Notes: a model not told the origin generated them from the sequence alone. Shown: positions 8,172 through 16,865, counted from the stretch's first letter. The stretch: 36,939 nt of DNA from Candidatus Avimonas faecium (GCA_904419005.1 CAJFQI010000045.1:1-36939); one strand, 5' to 3'. Translations and numbers: made by a program.

Positions 8172-9540
8172 AGCCGTCCGCCTCCTTTCTCTCCTGCGGA
8201 GGGCGATTCGCGCTCTGGCGTTCCTGCTCTGCCGTCCCGTCTTCCCCGCGTGCCAAAGGGGACGCGGGATTGCCGGCTGCTGCCGGCCCCGGCACGTCTT
8301 GCTCCCCGTGGGCACGCGCGGCAGGGGTTGGGCAGAACGGCTGCGCGGAATCGCGTCCTGCCCTCCGCAGGAGCGCGCTCTGGCGTTCCTGCTCTGCCGT
8401 CCCGTCTTCCCCGCGTACCAAAGGGGACGCGGGATTGCCATCTGCTGCCGGCCCCGGCACGTCTTGCTCCCCGTGGGCCGGCGGGGAGGGGCGTGTGTCG
8501 TCCGGCTTCTCTGCGCGTGGCTGCCGGTCTGTGGGCGCCGGATCAAGAGGGTCAAGCAGCCGCTGCCGCCGGGGCCGGGCATCCTCGGGCCGGAATTTTT
8601 CCAAAAACAGGCTCCAGCCGGCCGGATCCGTCAAGCGGCGGGGGATCCCCACCAGCTCCCGGCCGATCTCAATCACCAGCAGCCCTTCCCCCAACAGAGC
8701 GCGGCAGGAAGAGTAAGCGATATACTTCGGATTTTTCTTCCCAAAAGCCGCTTCCTTGCCGTAAAGGGAGAGGACGACTTCGTTTTCCTGTCCGGCGATC
8801 CGCCGGGCGGCGCTGCGCATCCGCAGCGGAGGCACCAGCCAAATAGCGGCCAGCACGGCCAGGGAAAGCAGGGCCAGCAGCAGCGAAGCCGAGGCCTTCT
8901 GCTCGTCAAGCAGGTATGCGGCCCCGCAGTACACGGCCATCACACCCAGGATGGCCGATTCGGCAATCCGGCGAGCCGGCCCGGCCCGGCGGGTGCCCAG
9001 CAGCAGGCAGCGGTAAATCTCATTTTCCTGCATCCGGATCCGCAAGGTCAGCAACGGCCCCTGCCCCTGCGGGGGGCGATTCACGCTCTGGCGTTCTTGC
9101 TTGATCGGCTCGTCTTCCCCGCGTGCCGGCGTAGAAAAATTCTCTCCCTGTGAAGGAGTCTCCTGCGGGGGGCGATTCACGCCTTGACGTTTCTGCTCGA
9201 TCGGCTCGTCCTCCCCACGTGCCAAAGGGGACGCGGGGTTGCCATCTGCTGCCGGCCCCGGCGCGTCTTGTCCCCCGCCGGCACGCGCGGCAGGGGTTGG
9301 GCAGAGCGGCTGCGCGGAATCGCGTCCTTCCCTCCGCAGGAGCGCGCTCTGGCGTTCCAGTTTGATCGGCTCGTCTTCCCCGCGTGCCAAAGGGGACGCG
9401 GGGTTGCCATCTGCTGCCGGCCCCGGCGCGTCTTGCTCCCCGCCGGCACGCGCGGCAGGGGTTGGGCAGAGCGGCTGCGCGGTATCGCGTCCTGCCCTCC
9501 GCAGGAGCGCCAAACGCTGGATTTTTTCGGTTTTCGTCAT
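8143..9540 (-). CDS. YcxB-like membrane protein with repeat-derived N- and C-terminal tails
   Basis: A 465-residue protein. The YcxB-like core is only residues 163-318: helices near 193-212 and 217-236, and end motif LVGIPRRLTDP (296-306). Around it are tails made of near-identical 55-residue repeats with marks such as GNPASPLARGEDEP, ALLRRAGRDSAQPLCPTP and AARAGGEQDAPGPAADG, at residues 10-158 and 343-450. These tails are the translation of the 165-bp DNA repeats described separately. Since 165 is a multiple of three, gain or loss of a unit keeps the frame. The ATG at 9540 follows AAGGAAGGGGG, so translation of the N-terminal repeats is expected. It is the first YcxB-like gene after gyrB, 91 bp downstream. 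Confidence 0.72.
   Translation of the reverse strand: MTKTEKIQRLALLRRAGRDTAQPLCPTPAARAGGEQDAPGPAADGNPASPLARGEDEPIKLERQSALLRREGRDSAQPLCPTPAARAGGGQDAPGPAADGNPASPLARGEDEPIEQKRQGVNRPPQETPSQGENFSTPARGEDEPIKQERQSVNRPPQGQGPLLTLRIRMQENEIYRCLLLGTRRAGPARRIAESAILGVMAVYCGAAYLLDEQKASASLLLALLSLAVLAAIWLVPPLRMRSAARRIAGQENEVVLSLYGKEAAFGKKNPKYIAYSSCRALLGEGLLVIEIGRELVGIPRRLTDPAGWSLFLEKFRPEDARPRRQRLLDPLDPAPTDRQPRAEKPDDTRPSPPAHGEQDVPGPAADGNPASPLVRGEDGTAEQERQSALLRRAGRDSAQPFCPTPAARAHGEQDVPGPAAAGNPASPLARGEDGTAEQERQSANRPPQERKEADGYAAEQNQSQ
8191..8478. repeat. 165-bp-period repeat, C-terminal block (two copies)
   Basis: One full copy spans 8191-8373 and is bounded by a perfect 13-bp terminal inverted repeat, CTCCTGCGGAGGG (8191-8203) and CCCTCCGCAGGAG (8361-8373). 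The inner bases GCGATTC/GAATCGC are also inverted. A second, incomplete copy follows with a 165-bp offset (GCGCTCTGGCGTTCCTGCTC at 8210 and again at 8375) and stops near 8478. The terminal inversion and roughly 183-bp size are MITE-like. The block lies inside the 3' end of a YcxB-like gene and overlaps the start of the next gene at its left edge. Confidence 0.85.
9066..9507. repeat. 165-bp-period repeat, N-terminal block (one partial and two full copies)
   Basis: A partial copy at 9066-9131 is followed by a full copy at 9160-9342 (183 bp, the same length as the copy at 8191-8373) and an overlapping copy ending at 9507. Right borders CCCTCCGCAGGAG are at 9330-9342 and 9495-9507, 165 bp apart. 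The left border here is CTCCTGCGGGGGGCGATTC, one base different from the 8191 copy. All copies are translated in the same frame as the N-terminus of the YcxB-like protein. Confidence 0.85.
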
Positions 9541-9631
9541 AACGGGCGCCCCCTTCCTTGCCCGGGCCGGCGATTTTCCGGCTTTACTTGCTTTTGAGCG
9601 GCCATTTTTCCGCCTTTGCGGTTTCTTCCGG

Positions 9632-11680
9632 TTAGATATCGAGGTTCATGACGTATTTGGCGTTTTTCTCAATGAATTCGCGGCGGGGCTCGACCTTATC
9701 CCCCATCAGGATGGTAAACGCCTCGTCCGCGGCGGCCGCGTCGTCCAGCTCCACCTTCAGCATGGTGCGGAAGGCCGGGTCCATCGTGGTTTCCCAAAGC
9801 TGCTCGGGATCCATTTCACCAAGGCCCTTATACCGCTGCACGTCGGCGTTCCCGCCGAATTCCGCGATAAATTTGTCCCGTTCGCCGTCCGAGAAGGCAT
9901 AGCGGACCTGCTTGCCCTTGGAAACCTTGAACAGGGGCGGCTGGGCGATATACACATGCCCCTCGTCAACCAGCGGGCGCATGTAGCGGAAGAAGAAGGT
10001 CAGCAGCAGGGTGCGGATATGGGAACCGTCGACGTCGGCATCGGCCATGATGATGACCTTGCCGTACCGCAGCTTGGAAATATCAAAGTCGTCCCCGATC
10101 CCGCAGCCCAGCGCGATGACGATGGGCACCAGCTTCTCGTTGCCGTACACCTTATCAAGCCGCGCCTTTTCGACGTTGAGCATCTTGCCCCACAGGGGCA
10201 GGATGGCCTGGAAGTTGCGGTCCCGCCCCTGGATGGCGGAGCCGCCGGCCGAGTCGCCCTCAACGATGTACAGCTCGGTGCGGTCGCAGTCGTTCCAAAT
10301 GCAGTCGGCCAGCTTTTCAGGCATCCGCGTGGACGCCAGGCCGCTTTTTTTGCGGGCCAGTTCCCTGGCGCGCTGCGCCGCCTCCCGCACCCGGGCGGCG
10401 TTGATGGATTTCTCAAGCACCCCGCGGGCGACCTGGGGGTTCTCCTCCAGGTAAGGGGCGAGCTTTTCGTTCATCAGGGTGTTGACCAGGGTGCCCATAG
10501 AGGTATTGCCCAGCTTGGCCTTGGTCTGCCCCTCAAACTGCGCGTCCTTGAGCTTGACGCTGATGACCGCGGTCAGCCCCTCCCGCACGTCGTCCCCCTT
10601 AAGGCTGGAGTCGTTGTCCTTGAGCATCCCGTGCTTGCGGGCGTAATCGTTGAAAATGCGGGTGATCGCGGTTTTGAACGCGGTCTCGTGGGTGCCGCCG
10701 TCAACGGTGTGGATGTTGTTGGCAAAGGAGACGATGTTCTCGTTGTAGCTGTCGTTGTACTGCATCGCGACCTCGGCGATGGAGTCCCCATCGGTCGTTG
10801 CGATATGGATGACGTTGGGATGCAGCACCGCGTGGCCGCGGGCCTTGTTCATAAACTCCACAAAGGAGGAAATCCCCCCTTGGTAGCAATATTCCTCCCG
10901 CACCGGGTTTTCCGGGTCGCGCAGGTCGTTCAGGTTGATGGTCAGTCCCGCGTTCAGGAAGGCCTGCTCCCGCAGCCGCTTTTGCAGCACGTCAAACTCG
11001 TATTCGGTGGTTTCGGTAAAGATTTCGGCGTCCGCCTTAAAGCGGATCAGGGTGCCGTCGTGGTCGGACGTACCGATCACGGTCAGCTCGTTGACCGGGT
11101 TGCCCCGCTCAAACCGCTGGGCGTATACCTTGCCGTCGCGGGAGATCTCGACCTCAAGCCATTCGGACAGGGCGTTGACCACCGAAGAGCCCACCCCGTG
11201 CAGGCCGCCCGAGACCTTATAGCCGCTGCCGCCGAACTTGCCGCCGGCGTGCAGCACGGTCAGCACCACCGTCACGGTGGGGATGCCCAGCTTCTCGTTC
11301 ATCCCGACCGGGATGCCGCGGCCGTTGTCCCGCACCGAGATCACGTCGCCCGGCAGGATATCCACGTCAATATGGGTGCAGTAGCCGGCCAGCGCCTCGT
11401 CAATGGAATTGTCGACAATTTCATACACCAGGTGGTGCAGGCCCTTGGGCCCGGTCGAGCCGATATACATGCCCGGCCGCTTACGGACCGCCTCCAGCCC
11501 TTCAAGCACCTGGATCTGGTTTTCGTCGTAGGGGGTGTTGACCGGGGCGATCTCCGGGCTTTCGTCGTGGCCCTGCGTCCCGCCGCCGGAAATTCCGGCG
11601 GAAGCATCCACGTTCATGGGGCCGCCGTCCCGCTCGTTTTCCCTGCCCTCGTTCCTCGCATTCTCTCGCTCGTTCGCCAT
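9632..11680 (-). CDS. gyrB: DNA gyrase subunit B
   Basis: ATPase and TOPRIM subunit of gyrase. The GHKL ATPase motifs are visible: [24 protein letters not shown] and [15 protein letters not shown]. The transducer domain follows, then TOPRIM with EGDSAGGSA and [14 protein letters not shown], and the C-terminal [18 protein letters not shown] use the ATG at 11680 (AAGGA nine bases upstream); an in-frame GTG at 11710 and ATG at 11617 are alternatives. The first 45 or so residues are low complexity, ahead of the normal beginning [20 protein letters not shown]. The usually conserved PLRGK is PLWGK here. It follows remB by 105 bp in the dnaA-dnaN-yaaA-recF-remB-gyrB order seen in Bacillus. Confidence 0.98.
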   Translation of the reverse strand: MANERENARNEGRENERDGGPMNVDASAGISGGGTQGHDESPEIAPVNTPYDENQIQVLEGLEAVRKRPGMYIGSTGPKGLHHLVYEIVDNSIDEALAGYCTHIDVDILPGDVISVRDNGRGIPVGMNEKLGIPTVTVVLTVLHAGGKFGGSGYKVSGGLHGVGSSVVNALSEWLEVEISRDGKVYAQRFERGNPVNELTVIGTSDHDGTLIRFKADAEIFTETTEYEFDVLQKRLREQAFLNAGLTINLNDLRDPENPVREEYCYQGGISSFVEFMNKARGHAVLHPNVIHIATTDGDSIAEVAMQYNDSYNENIVSFANNIHTVDGGTHETAFKTAITRIFNDYARKHGMLKDNDSSLKGDDVREGLTAVISVKLKDAQFEGQTKAKLGNTSMGTLVNTLMNEKLAPYLEENPQVARGVLEKSINAARVREAAQRARELARKKSGLASTRMPEKLADCIWNDCDRTELYIVEGDSAGGSAIQGRDRNFQAILPLWGKMLNVEKARLDKVYGNEKLVPIVIALGCGIGDDFDISKLRYGKVIIMADADVDGSHIRTLLLTFFFRYMRPLVDEGHVYIAQPPLFKVSKGKQVRYAFSDGERDKFIAEFGGNADVQRYKGLGEMDPEQLWETTMDPAFRTMLKVELDDAAAADEAFTILMGDKVEPRREFIEKNAKYVMNLDI

Positions 11681-11785
11681 TTCATCGCATCCTTTTGCTG
11701 TACTTTTCACGCGGGGATCCCCGCCGGATTTTCTTTTTCATCGGTTTGCCTGTTCTGGCCGTATCCGTCCAAAGCCGCCCGCCCC

Positions 11786-12058
11786 TCACCGGCAGGTGAT
11801 GTCCTCCAAAAAGCCGGCTCGTTTTTTGAGGGTGGCGGAGGAGATCTGCGAAATATACACCGTCTCGGTCCCCTCCCTGTCTACGCAGACGACGTAGGAT
11901 TTCGGCAGCTCCTGCGACACGTTGAAGACACGGCCCCCTTTTTGGGCGTCGGCCAGGAACTGCCGCGTGTGCTTGGAAATTGTGGACCGGTCCATATCAA
12001 AGATCCCGACCACCTCGTCCAGCCGGACGACGGTATCCTGTCCCAGATGCAGATACAT
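11786..12058 (-). CDS. remB: RemA/RemB-like regulator (DUF370 family)
   Basis: A 90-residue protein starting MYLHLGQDTVVRLDEVVGIF. This matches the YaaB/RemB type of the extracellular-matrix regulator family, small DNA-binding proteins that control matrix and osmoprotection genes in Bacillus. The position between recF and gyrB is the same as that of yaaB (remB) in Bacillus, which supports the name. The start at 12058 has AAGGAGG seven bases upstream. The gene lies 61 bp downstream of recF. Whether it regulates matrix genes in this organism is inference. Confidence 0.88.
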   Translation of the reverse strand: MYLHLGQDTVVRLDEVVGIFDMDRSTISKHTRQFLADAQKGGRVFNVSQELPKSYVVCVDREGTETVYISQISSATLKKRAGFLEDITCR

Positions 12059-12119
12059 GCCGTTTCCTCCTTATCGGTGTACGCCAAAATCGCAAATTTC
12101 TTTCCCGGGCCGCCGGCTG

Positions 12120-13238
12120 TCAGCCGTCCGGGCCGCGGACCGTCTCCTGCGTGATCCGCCCGGCCTCCACATGGAAGATACGCCCCGCGCTCAGCCTCAG
12201 CACGGCGCTGGGGTCGCAGCAGGTTAAGAACACCTGCCAGCCGTCAATGTGGTTGAGGATATAATCCTGCCGGGAGATATCAAGCTCGCTCATCACGTCG
12301 TCCAGCAGGGCGACCGGCTGCTCCCCCGTCACCTCCCGCAGCACCGACGCTTCCGCCAGCTTCAAAGCCAGCACCGCGGAGCGCTGCTGCCCCTGGGAGG
12401 CATAGGTGCGGGCGGACAGGCCGCTGATCGCCACAGCCAGGTCGTCCCGGTGGGGTCCGGCCGTTGTGAAGCCCGCCCCCAGATCGGCGGCATGGCTTGT
12501 CTGCAGCCGTTCGTACAGCCTCTCCCGCGCCTGGGAGGGGGTGGCGTCCTCCGGCCCCACGGTTGAATCGTACCGCAGGGAAAATTCTTCCCGCCCGCCC
12601 GACAGCCCGGCGTAAATCTCCCTGGCCGGGCCGGCCAGCCGGCGGATATAGGCGGTGCGGGCGGCGAACACCTGCGCGCCGGCCTCTGCCAGCCGCTCGT
12701 CCCAGATGTCGAGCAGCCGCTTGTCCCCGTATCCCGCCCGCAGGTCCTTTAACAGGGCGTTCCGCTGGGACAGGGTGCGGTGGTAGCCTCCCAGCACCCG
12801 GATGTATCCCGGTCTCAGCTGGCAGTACGCCGCGTCAAGGAACCGCCGCCTCCCCTCCGGCCCGTCCTTGACCAGGGAGAGGTGGGCCGGGGAAAAGACC
12901 ACCGCGCAGAAATGCCCCGCCAGGTGGGAGGCCGCCGTCTGGGGCACGCCGTTGAGCACGGCATGGCGCCGGCGGGATATGGTGATCTCGGCCTCCTGCT
13001 CCCGGCCGGCCGCGGTGAACTCCATATGCAGCGCGGCCTTATCGGCGCCGAACGCCACGGTTTCGGCGTCCTTGGAGCCCCGGAAGCTCCGCCCGCCGGT
13101 AAAAAACCAAAAAGCCTCAAGCAAATTGGTCTTTCCCTGGGCGTTGCTGCCATATACTATATTGACCCCCGGGACAGGCTGGATGCCGCCCGCCTGAAGG
13201 TTCCGGAAATTTTCAAAGCTTAGCCGGGTTACCAGCAT
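12120..13238 (-). CDS. recF: DNA replication and repair protein RecF
   Basis: A 372-residue SMC/ABC-like ATPase that, with RecO and RecR, helps load RecA at ssDNA gaps. The Walker A motif is YGSNAQGKTNLLEAF (about residues 29-43), the ABC signature region is TYASQGQQRSAVLALKLAE, and Walker B is VALLDDVMSELD. The start MLVTRLSFENFRNLQAGG is typical of the family, and the ATG at 13238 has GGGAGG upstream. It follows yaaA by 66 bp and precedes remB in the conserved origin cluster. Confidence 0.97.
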   Translation of the reverse strand: MLVTRLSFENFRNLQAGGIQPVPGVNIVYGSNAQGKTNLLEAFWFFTGGRSFRGSKDAETVAFGADKAALHMEFTAAGREQEAEITISRRRHAVLNGVPQTAASHLAGHFCAVVFSPAHLSLVKDGPEGRRRFLDAAYCQLRPGYIRVLGGYHRTLSQRNALLKDLRAGYGDKRLLDIWDERLAEAGAQVFAARTAYIRRLAGPAREIYAGLSGGREEFSLRYDSTVGPEDATPSQARERLYERLQTSHAADLGAGFTTAGPHRDDLAVAISGLSARTYASQGQQRSAVLALKLAEASVLREVTGEQPVALLDDVMSELDISRQDYILNHIDGWQVFLTCCDPSAVLRLSAGRIFHVEAGRITQETVRGPDG

Positions 13239-13304
13239 AGCCGTACCGCCTCCCGGCCGGATGCCCGGCCCGCTTTCTCCGCCGGCATATCCTGGGCCGC
13301 GGGA

Positions 13305-13589
13305 TTATTCCCCGTCCTGCGGGGCCGGGCCGACCCGGTATTCCTCCGGGCCTCCCGCGGCCCGGGCCGCCTCCGACAGCCGGACCCGGTCCCCCGGCCG
13401 CAGCTTGTGCCCCCGCTGCAGGCAGGTTTCCCCGTTGACCAGGACCAGCCCCTGCTGGATGCAGGCCTTGGCCTGCCCGCCGGTGGGCACGGCGCCCGTC
13501 AGCTTCAAAAAGGCGTCCAGCCGGATGAATTCGGTGGATATATCCCATGTCTGCGGCGTCCCCGCCGCCCTTTCCCCGCCCCGCATCAT
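13305..13589 (-). CDS. yaaA: S4-domain RNA-binding protein YaaA
   Basis: A 94-residue protein with an S4 fold: FIRLDAFLKLTGAVPTGGQAK, then IQQGLVLVNGETCLQRGHKLRPGD, the usual VNG...R..K...GD signature. It belongs to the RlbA/YaaA group found between dnaN and recF in Bacillota and probably binds structured RNA. Its ATG at 13589 overlaps the dnaN stop by four bases (ATGA), which indicates coupled translation. A second ATG immediately follows at 13586. The C-terminal 20 residues are Gly/Pro rich and less conserved in appearance. Confidence 0.92.
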   Translation of the reverse strand: MMRGGERAAGTPQTWDISTEFIRLDAFLKLTGAVPTGGQAKACIQQGLVLVNGETCLQRGHKLRPGDRVRLSEAARAAGGPEEYRVGPAPQDGE

Positions 13590-14686
13590 TTCTTCAGCCG
13601 CACCGGCAGGACGAGGAAGAGGAAGCTTTCCCCCGTCGCGGGGAGCATTTTCATCGGCGAAAGGGGGCCGCCCAGCTCAATGCGCACCTCGTCGGTCTCG
13701 GTGTTCTTGAGCGCTTCAATCAGGAAGCGGCTGTTAAAGCCCATCTCCTCTTCGTTGCCCTCAATGTCGGCGTGGATGACGTCGCTGGCGCTTCCCAAGG
13801 GGGTGGTGCAGGAAATTTTGATCTTCCCGTCCTTGAATTCGCACACCAGCGGGGACTTGATCCGGTCGTTGATGACCAGGGAGGCGCGCTCCACTGCGTC
13901 CATCAGGTCGCGGGTCTTGACCCGGACGGTGGTGGTGATATTCTGGGGGATGGCCTTGCGGTAGGGCAGGAACTCGCCGTCAAGCAGGCGGGAGATGACG
14001 GCGTAGCCGTCGATTTCAAGCACGATGTGGCGGCGCCCCACCGCCATTGACATCGGCGTGTCTTCGTCGGACAGGAGCTTGAGCACCTCGCTGAGCGTCT
14101 TGCCGGGGACGACGAAGGTCATGGCCTCCTTGGTTTTCAGCGGCTCGCACCGCATCGCCAGGCGGGAGCCGTCAACGGAGACCAGCCGCAGCTCCTCCCC
14201 CTGCATTTCAAACTGGGTGCCCGTATGCACCGGCCGGTTGTCGGTCTGCGCCACGGCGAAAAGGGTCTGCCGGATCATGCTTTTCAGGATGTTCTGCGGC
14301 ACGGTGAAGCCGACGCCGTCGCTGACCGAGGGGATTTCCGGGTATTCAATTGCCGAGATCCCGATGATGGTGAATTCGGTCAGGCCGCTGCGGATGGTGG
14401 TGTTCAGCTTTTCGTCGGTAACCAGCGAGACGGTTTCCTCCGGCAGGCGGCGGACGATGTCCCCAAAGAGCTTCGCCGTCAGGACGATTTCCCCCGGCTC
14501 TCGCACCTCCGCTTCAATGGTGGTGGTGATGCCCAGGTCAAGGTCGTACCCGGCTAGGAACAGGGAGCTTCCCATGGCTTTAAGCAGGATCCCCTCAAGC
14601 GCGGGAAGGGTGGATTTGCCGGAAACGGCCCGTTGCACGTTGCTGACGGCGTCAAGCAGGGCCTGCCGGTTGCAGTGGATATTCAT
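13586..14686 (-). CDS. dnaN: DNA polymerase III beta subunit (sliding clamp)
   Basis: A 366-residue processivity clamp that holds DNA polymerase on the template. The N-terminus MNIHCNRQALLDAVSNVQRA, the internal LPALEGILLKA and FTIIGISAIEYPEIP, and the C-terminus ending FLFLVLPVRLKK are all typical of DnaN. I start at the ATG at 14686, eight bases after AAAGGA; the frame is open further upstream but that part looks non-coding. It overlaps yaaA by four bases. It is separated from dnaA by 632 bp that carry origin-like motifs. Confidence 0.98.
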   Translation of the reverse strand: MNIHCNRQALLDAVSNVQRAVSGKSTLPALEGILLKAMGSSLFLAGYDLDLGITTTIEAEVREPGEIVLTAKLFGDIVRRLPEETVSLVTDEKLNTTIRSGLTEFTIIGISAIEYPEIPSVSDGVGFTVPQNILKSMIRQTLFAVAQTDNRPVHTGTQFEMQGEELRLVSVDGSRLAMRCEPLKTKEAMTFVVPGKTLSEVLKLLSDEDTPMSMAVGRRHIVLEIDGYAVISRLLDGEFLPYRKAIPQNITTTVRVKTRDLMDAVERASLVINDRIKSPLVCEFKDGKIKISCTTPLGSASDVIHADIEGNEEEMGFNSRFLIEALKNTETDEVRIELGGPLSPMKMLPATGESFLFLVLPVRLKK

Positions 14687-15318
14687 TTGCAGCATCCTTT
14701 CTGAGAGATGGTGGTATGCGCGGTGCAGGCAAGGCCGGCGGCGCGGGGAAAAGGGGGGAAGCGTCAAGCCGGGCCGAGGCTGGTCTGTGGGGAAATCCCC
14801 CGTATGCAGAGGAAAGGCGGGGAAACGAGGGAGGACAAAGGGAAAAAGAAGAAAAAAACAAACCTTTCCTTTCGTAGTCTATAGTAGGGGCGGTGGAAAA
14901 GGTGGAAAAGGCTGGTTTTTGGCTTGATCCCAAGGTTTTTTGGAGGGGAACGCCCGTGAAAACGGCGGGGAGTAAAAAGTGAAAAAGTAAAAACGGGCGG
15001 AAATTTTCCCCCGCGCGGTGGAAAGGCGTCGAGAGCGGGCGGAAAATCTCGTGGAGAAAACGGGGGTTTTTTAGGCCGAGCCGTTCCGGCCGGGAAACGC
15101 TTTATTCACCGGCTTTGGTGGACAAGTTTACAAAAGTCCGGGAAAAGCCGGTGGAATCGGCGGGCAAAGCGGTGAAAACGGAGGAGGGAGAGAAAAGCCG
15201 GCGTTTTTTCCACCGCCCAGTGGAAAATGCAGGCGCCCCCGCCCGACGGTTTGTTTTCCTATAATAAGGAAAGAAATAAAGAAACCGAAAAGGGCGGCGT
15301 TTTCTGCGGCCCGCGCCG
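14687..15318. other. Candidate oriC between dnaA and dnaN
   Basis: There is no gene in this 632-bp gap. It holds many sites that match the DnaA box (TTATCCACA or its complement) at seven of nine positions. GGTGGAAAA is at 14892-14900 and 14901-14909 (a tandem pair), CGTGGAGAA at 15050-15058, TTATTCACC at 15102-15110 facing GGTGGACAA at 15117-15125, TTTTCCACC at 15206-15214 and AGTGGAAAA at 15219-15227. Three AGTRAAAA-type units lie in an A-rich strip at 14971-14993, and another AT-rich strip is at 15250-15290. Position next to dnaA and box density support an origin, but no perfect box is present. Confidence 0.55.
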
Positions 15319-16659
15319 TTATTTTTCACTGATGTTTTTGATGATGTCCATCACCATCCCCTTGAACGAGGGGTCCTTGGCCATCCGGTTTTCTACCTTT
15401 TGGATGGCGTAGACGATGGTTGAGTGGTCGCGGGTGCCGAATTCCTCGCCGATCGACTTCATCGGCAGGCCGGTGATGTCCCTGACTACGTATTCCGCCA
15501 CCTGCCGGGCCTGGGAAATCGGCGCCGAGCGCTTGGTTGAGCGGATATCCTCCGGCGTGACGTTCATGGTGCGGGCCACCTCGGTGATGATCCGTTCGAC
15601 CGTAACCGGCACCGGCTGGGAGTCGTTGCGGATATCCCGGATGGCGTTCTGCGCGGTGATGAGAGAAGGCGCCTCCCCCCCCAGGAGGTACTGCGCGCGC
15701 ATCCGCTTGACCGCGCCTTCGAGCTGGCGGACGCTGTTTTTCAGCTGGCTGGCGATATATTCCGCCACGTTGTCGCTGATAACGAGGTCGAGCAGCTTGG
15801 CCTTGCGCTTGATGATGGCGATCCGGGTTTCAAGGTCCGGCGGCTGGATATCGGCCAGCAGCCCCATTTCAAAGCGGGTGCGCAGCCGTTCCTCAAGGGT
15901 GGCGATTTCCTTGGGCGGCCGGTCGGAGGTGAGCACGATCTGCTTGTTGGCCTGGTGCAGCGCGTCAAAGGTATGGAAAAATTCCTCCTGTGTGGAGATC
16001 TTGCCGGCGATGAACTGGATGTCGTCGACCAGCAGCACGTCGACCTGCCGGTACTTGGCCCGGAATTCCGGCGTGGTGCCGGAGCCGATCGCCTCAATCA
16101 GCTCGTTGGCAATGTATTCGCCCTTGGTGTAGATGATTTTGACCGAAGGGGTGTTCTTGCGGATCTCGTTGCAGATGGCGTAGAGCAGGTGGGTTTTGCC
16201 TAAGCCCGAGCCGCCGTAGATAAACAGCGGGTTGTAGTAGCCGGCCGGCTTGCTCGCCACCGCCTGGGAGGCCGCATAGGCGAATTTATTCGACGAGCCG
16301 ACGATAAAGTTTTCAAAGGAGTATTCGTAGTCGGAGCCCTTCGGCCCGAAGGGGCTGCCGGGATCGGGGGAGTCGGGCGTAAGGGCGGGGGGATCGGCGG
16401 ACGCCTCTTCCCCCGACAGGATCTTCAGCCCCAGGGGGATGCCCATCACCTGCTCAAACGCCTGCGTGAGCTTTTCGGCGTAATGCTCGCTGATGATCTT
16501 TTTCTGGAAATTGGTGTGGACATACACCACAACCTCCCCGTCCTCAATCGTGCGGGGCTCGATGCAGCGGATCCACACGTTGTAAGCGACCTCGCTGATA
16601 TCCTCTTGGCTGTGGAGGTAGTCGAGGATGCCGGACCAGACTTCCTTGATGGTTTCCAT
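15319..16659 (-). CDS. dnaA: Chromosomal replication initiator DnaA
   Basis: A 446-residue AAA+ ATPase that binds DnaA boxes and opens the origin. Domain I is about residues 1-80, then a short linker. The ATPase domain has Walker A GGSGLGKTHLLYAI, Walker B DVLLVDDIQFI and sensor IVLTSDRPP. Domain IV has the DNA-binding signature GTRDHSTIVYA. The ATG at 16659 has AAGGAG ten bases upstream. A good promoter lies at 16837-16865, giving a leader of about 170 nt that contains a hairpin followed by a T-run. It diverges from rpmH, as in Bacillus. Confidence 0.99.
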   Translation of the reverse strand: METIKEVWSGILDYLHSQEDISEVAYNVWIRCIEPRTIEDGEVVVYVHTNFQKKIISEHYAEKLTQAFEQVMGIPLGLKILSGEEASADPPALTPDSPDPGSPFGPKGSDYEYSFENFIVGSSNKFAYAASQAVASKPAGYYNPLFIYGGSGLGKTHLLYAICNEIRKNTPSVKIIYTKGEYIANELIEAIGSGTTPEFRAKYRQVDVLLVDDIQFIAGKISTQEEFFHTFDALHQANKQIVLTSDRPPKEIATLEERLRTRFEMGLLADIQPPDLETRIAIIKRKAKLLDLVISDNVAEYIASQLKNSVRQLEGAVKRMRAQYLLGGEAPSLITAQNAIRDIRNDSQPVPVTVERIITEVARTMNVTPEDIRSTKRSAPISQARQVAEYVVRDITGLPMKSIGEEFGTRDHSTIVYAIQKVENRMAKDPSFKGMVMDIIKNISEK

Positions 16660-16794
16660 GCTTGCAAAACTCCTTACCCAATATTCGCATGCCTATCGTC
16701 CCGCGGCGCGGTCCTTGCCCCTTATTCGCGCAGAAAGCGGCCATTTTCCAGCCGGAGGCCGTTTTGAGGGGAAAACGCCGAAAAACGGAACGTC

Positions 16795-16819
16795 CGAAAA
16801 AAGGGCGCACAAAGCCCTT
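16795..16819 (-). terminator. Possible attenuator hairpin in the dnaA leader
   Basis: Read on the minus strand, the leader contains AAGGGC, a seven-base loop, GCCCTT and then a T-run (six A on the plus strand at 16795-16800). The stem is only 6 bp, so termination would be weak or conditional. It lies between the dnaA promoter and its start codon. Confidence 0.35.
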
Positions 16820-16836
16820 CTAATGCCTTACCACCC

Positions 16837-16865
16837 ATTTTAACATAAACTCCGCTGTATTTCAA
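16837..16865 (-). promoter_or_regulatory. dnaA promoter
   Basis: On the minus strand, TTGAAA (16865-16860), a 17-base spacer and TAAAAT (16842-16837) form a sigma-A type promoter directed at dnaA. Confidence 0.7.

Noticed and set aside
9066-9507. Tandem-repeat surface protein or S-layer motif
   Set aside because: The repeats have terminal inverted repeats at DNA level, and no signal peptide or anchor is present. A DNA element read in frame explains them better.
9239-12154. Open frame of 971 codons on the plus strand
   Set aside because: It is antisense to gyrB and the adjacent genes. The translation is a shadow of GC-rich coding DNA with many Gly, Val, His and Asp and no domain; no ribosome binding site.
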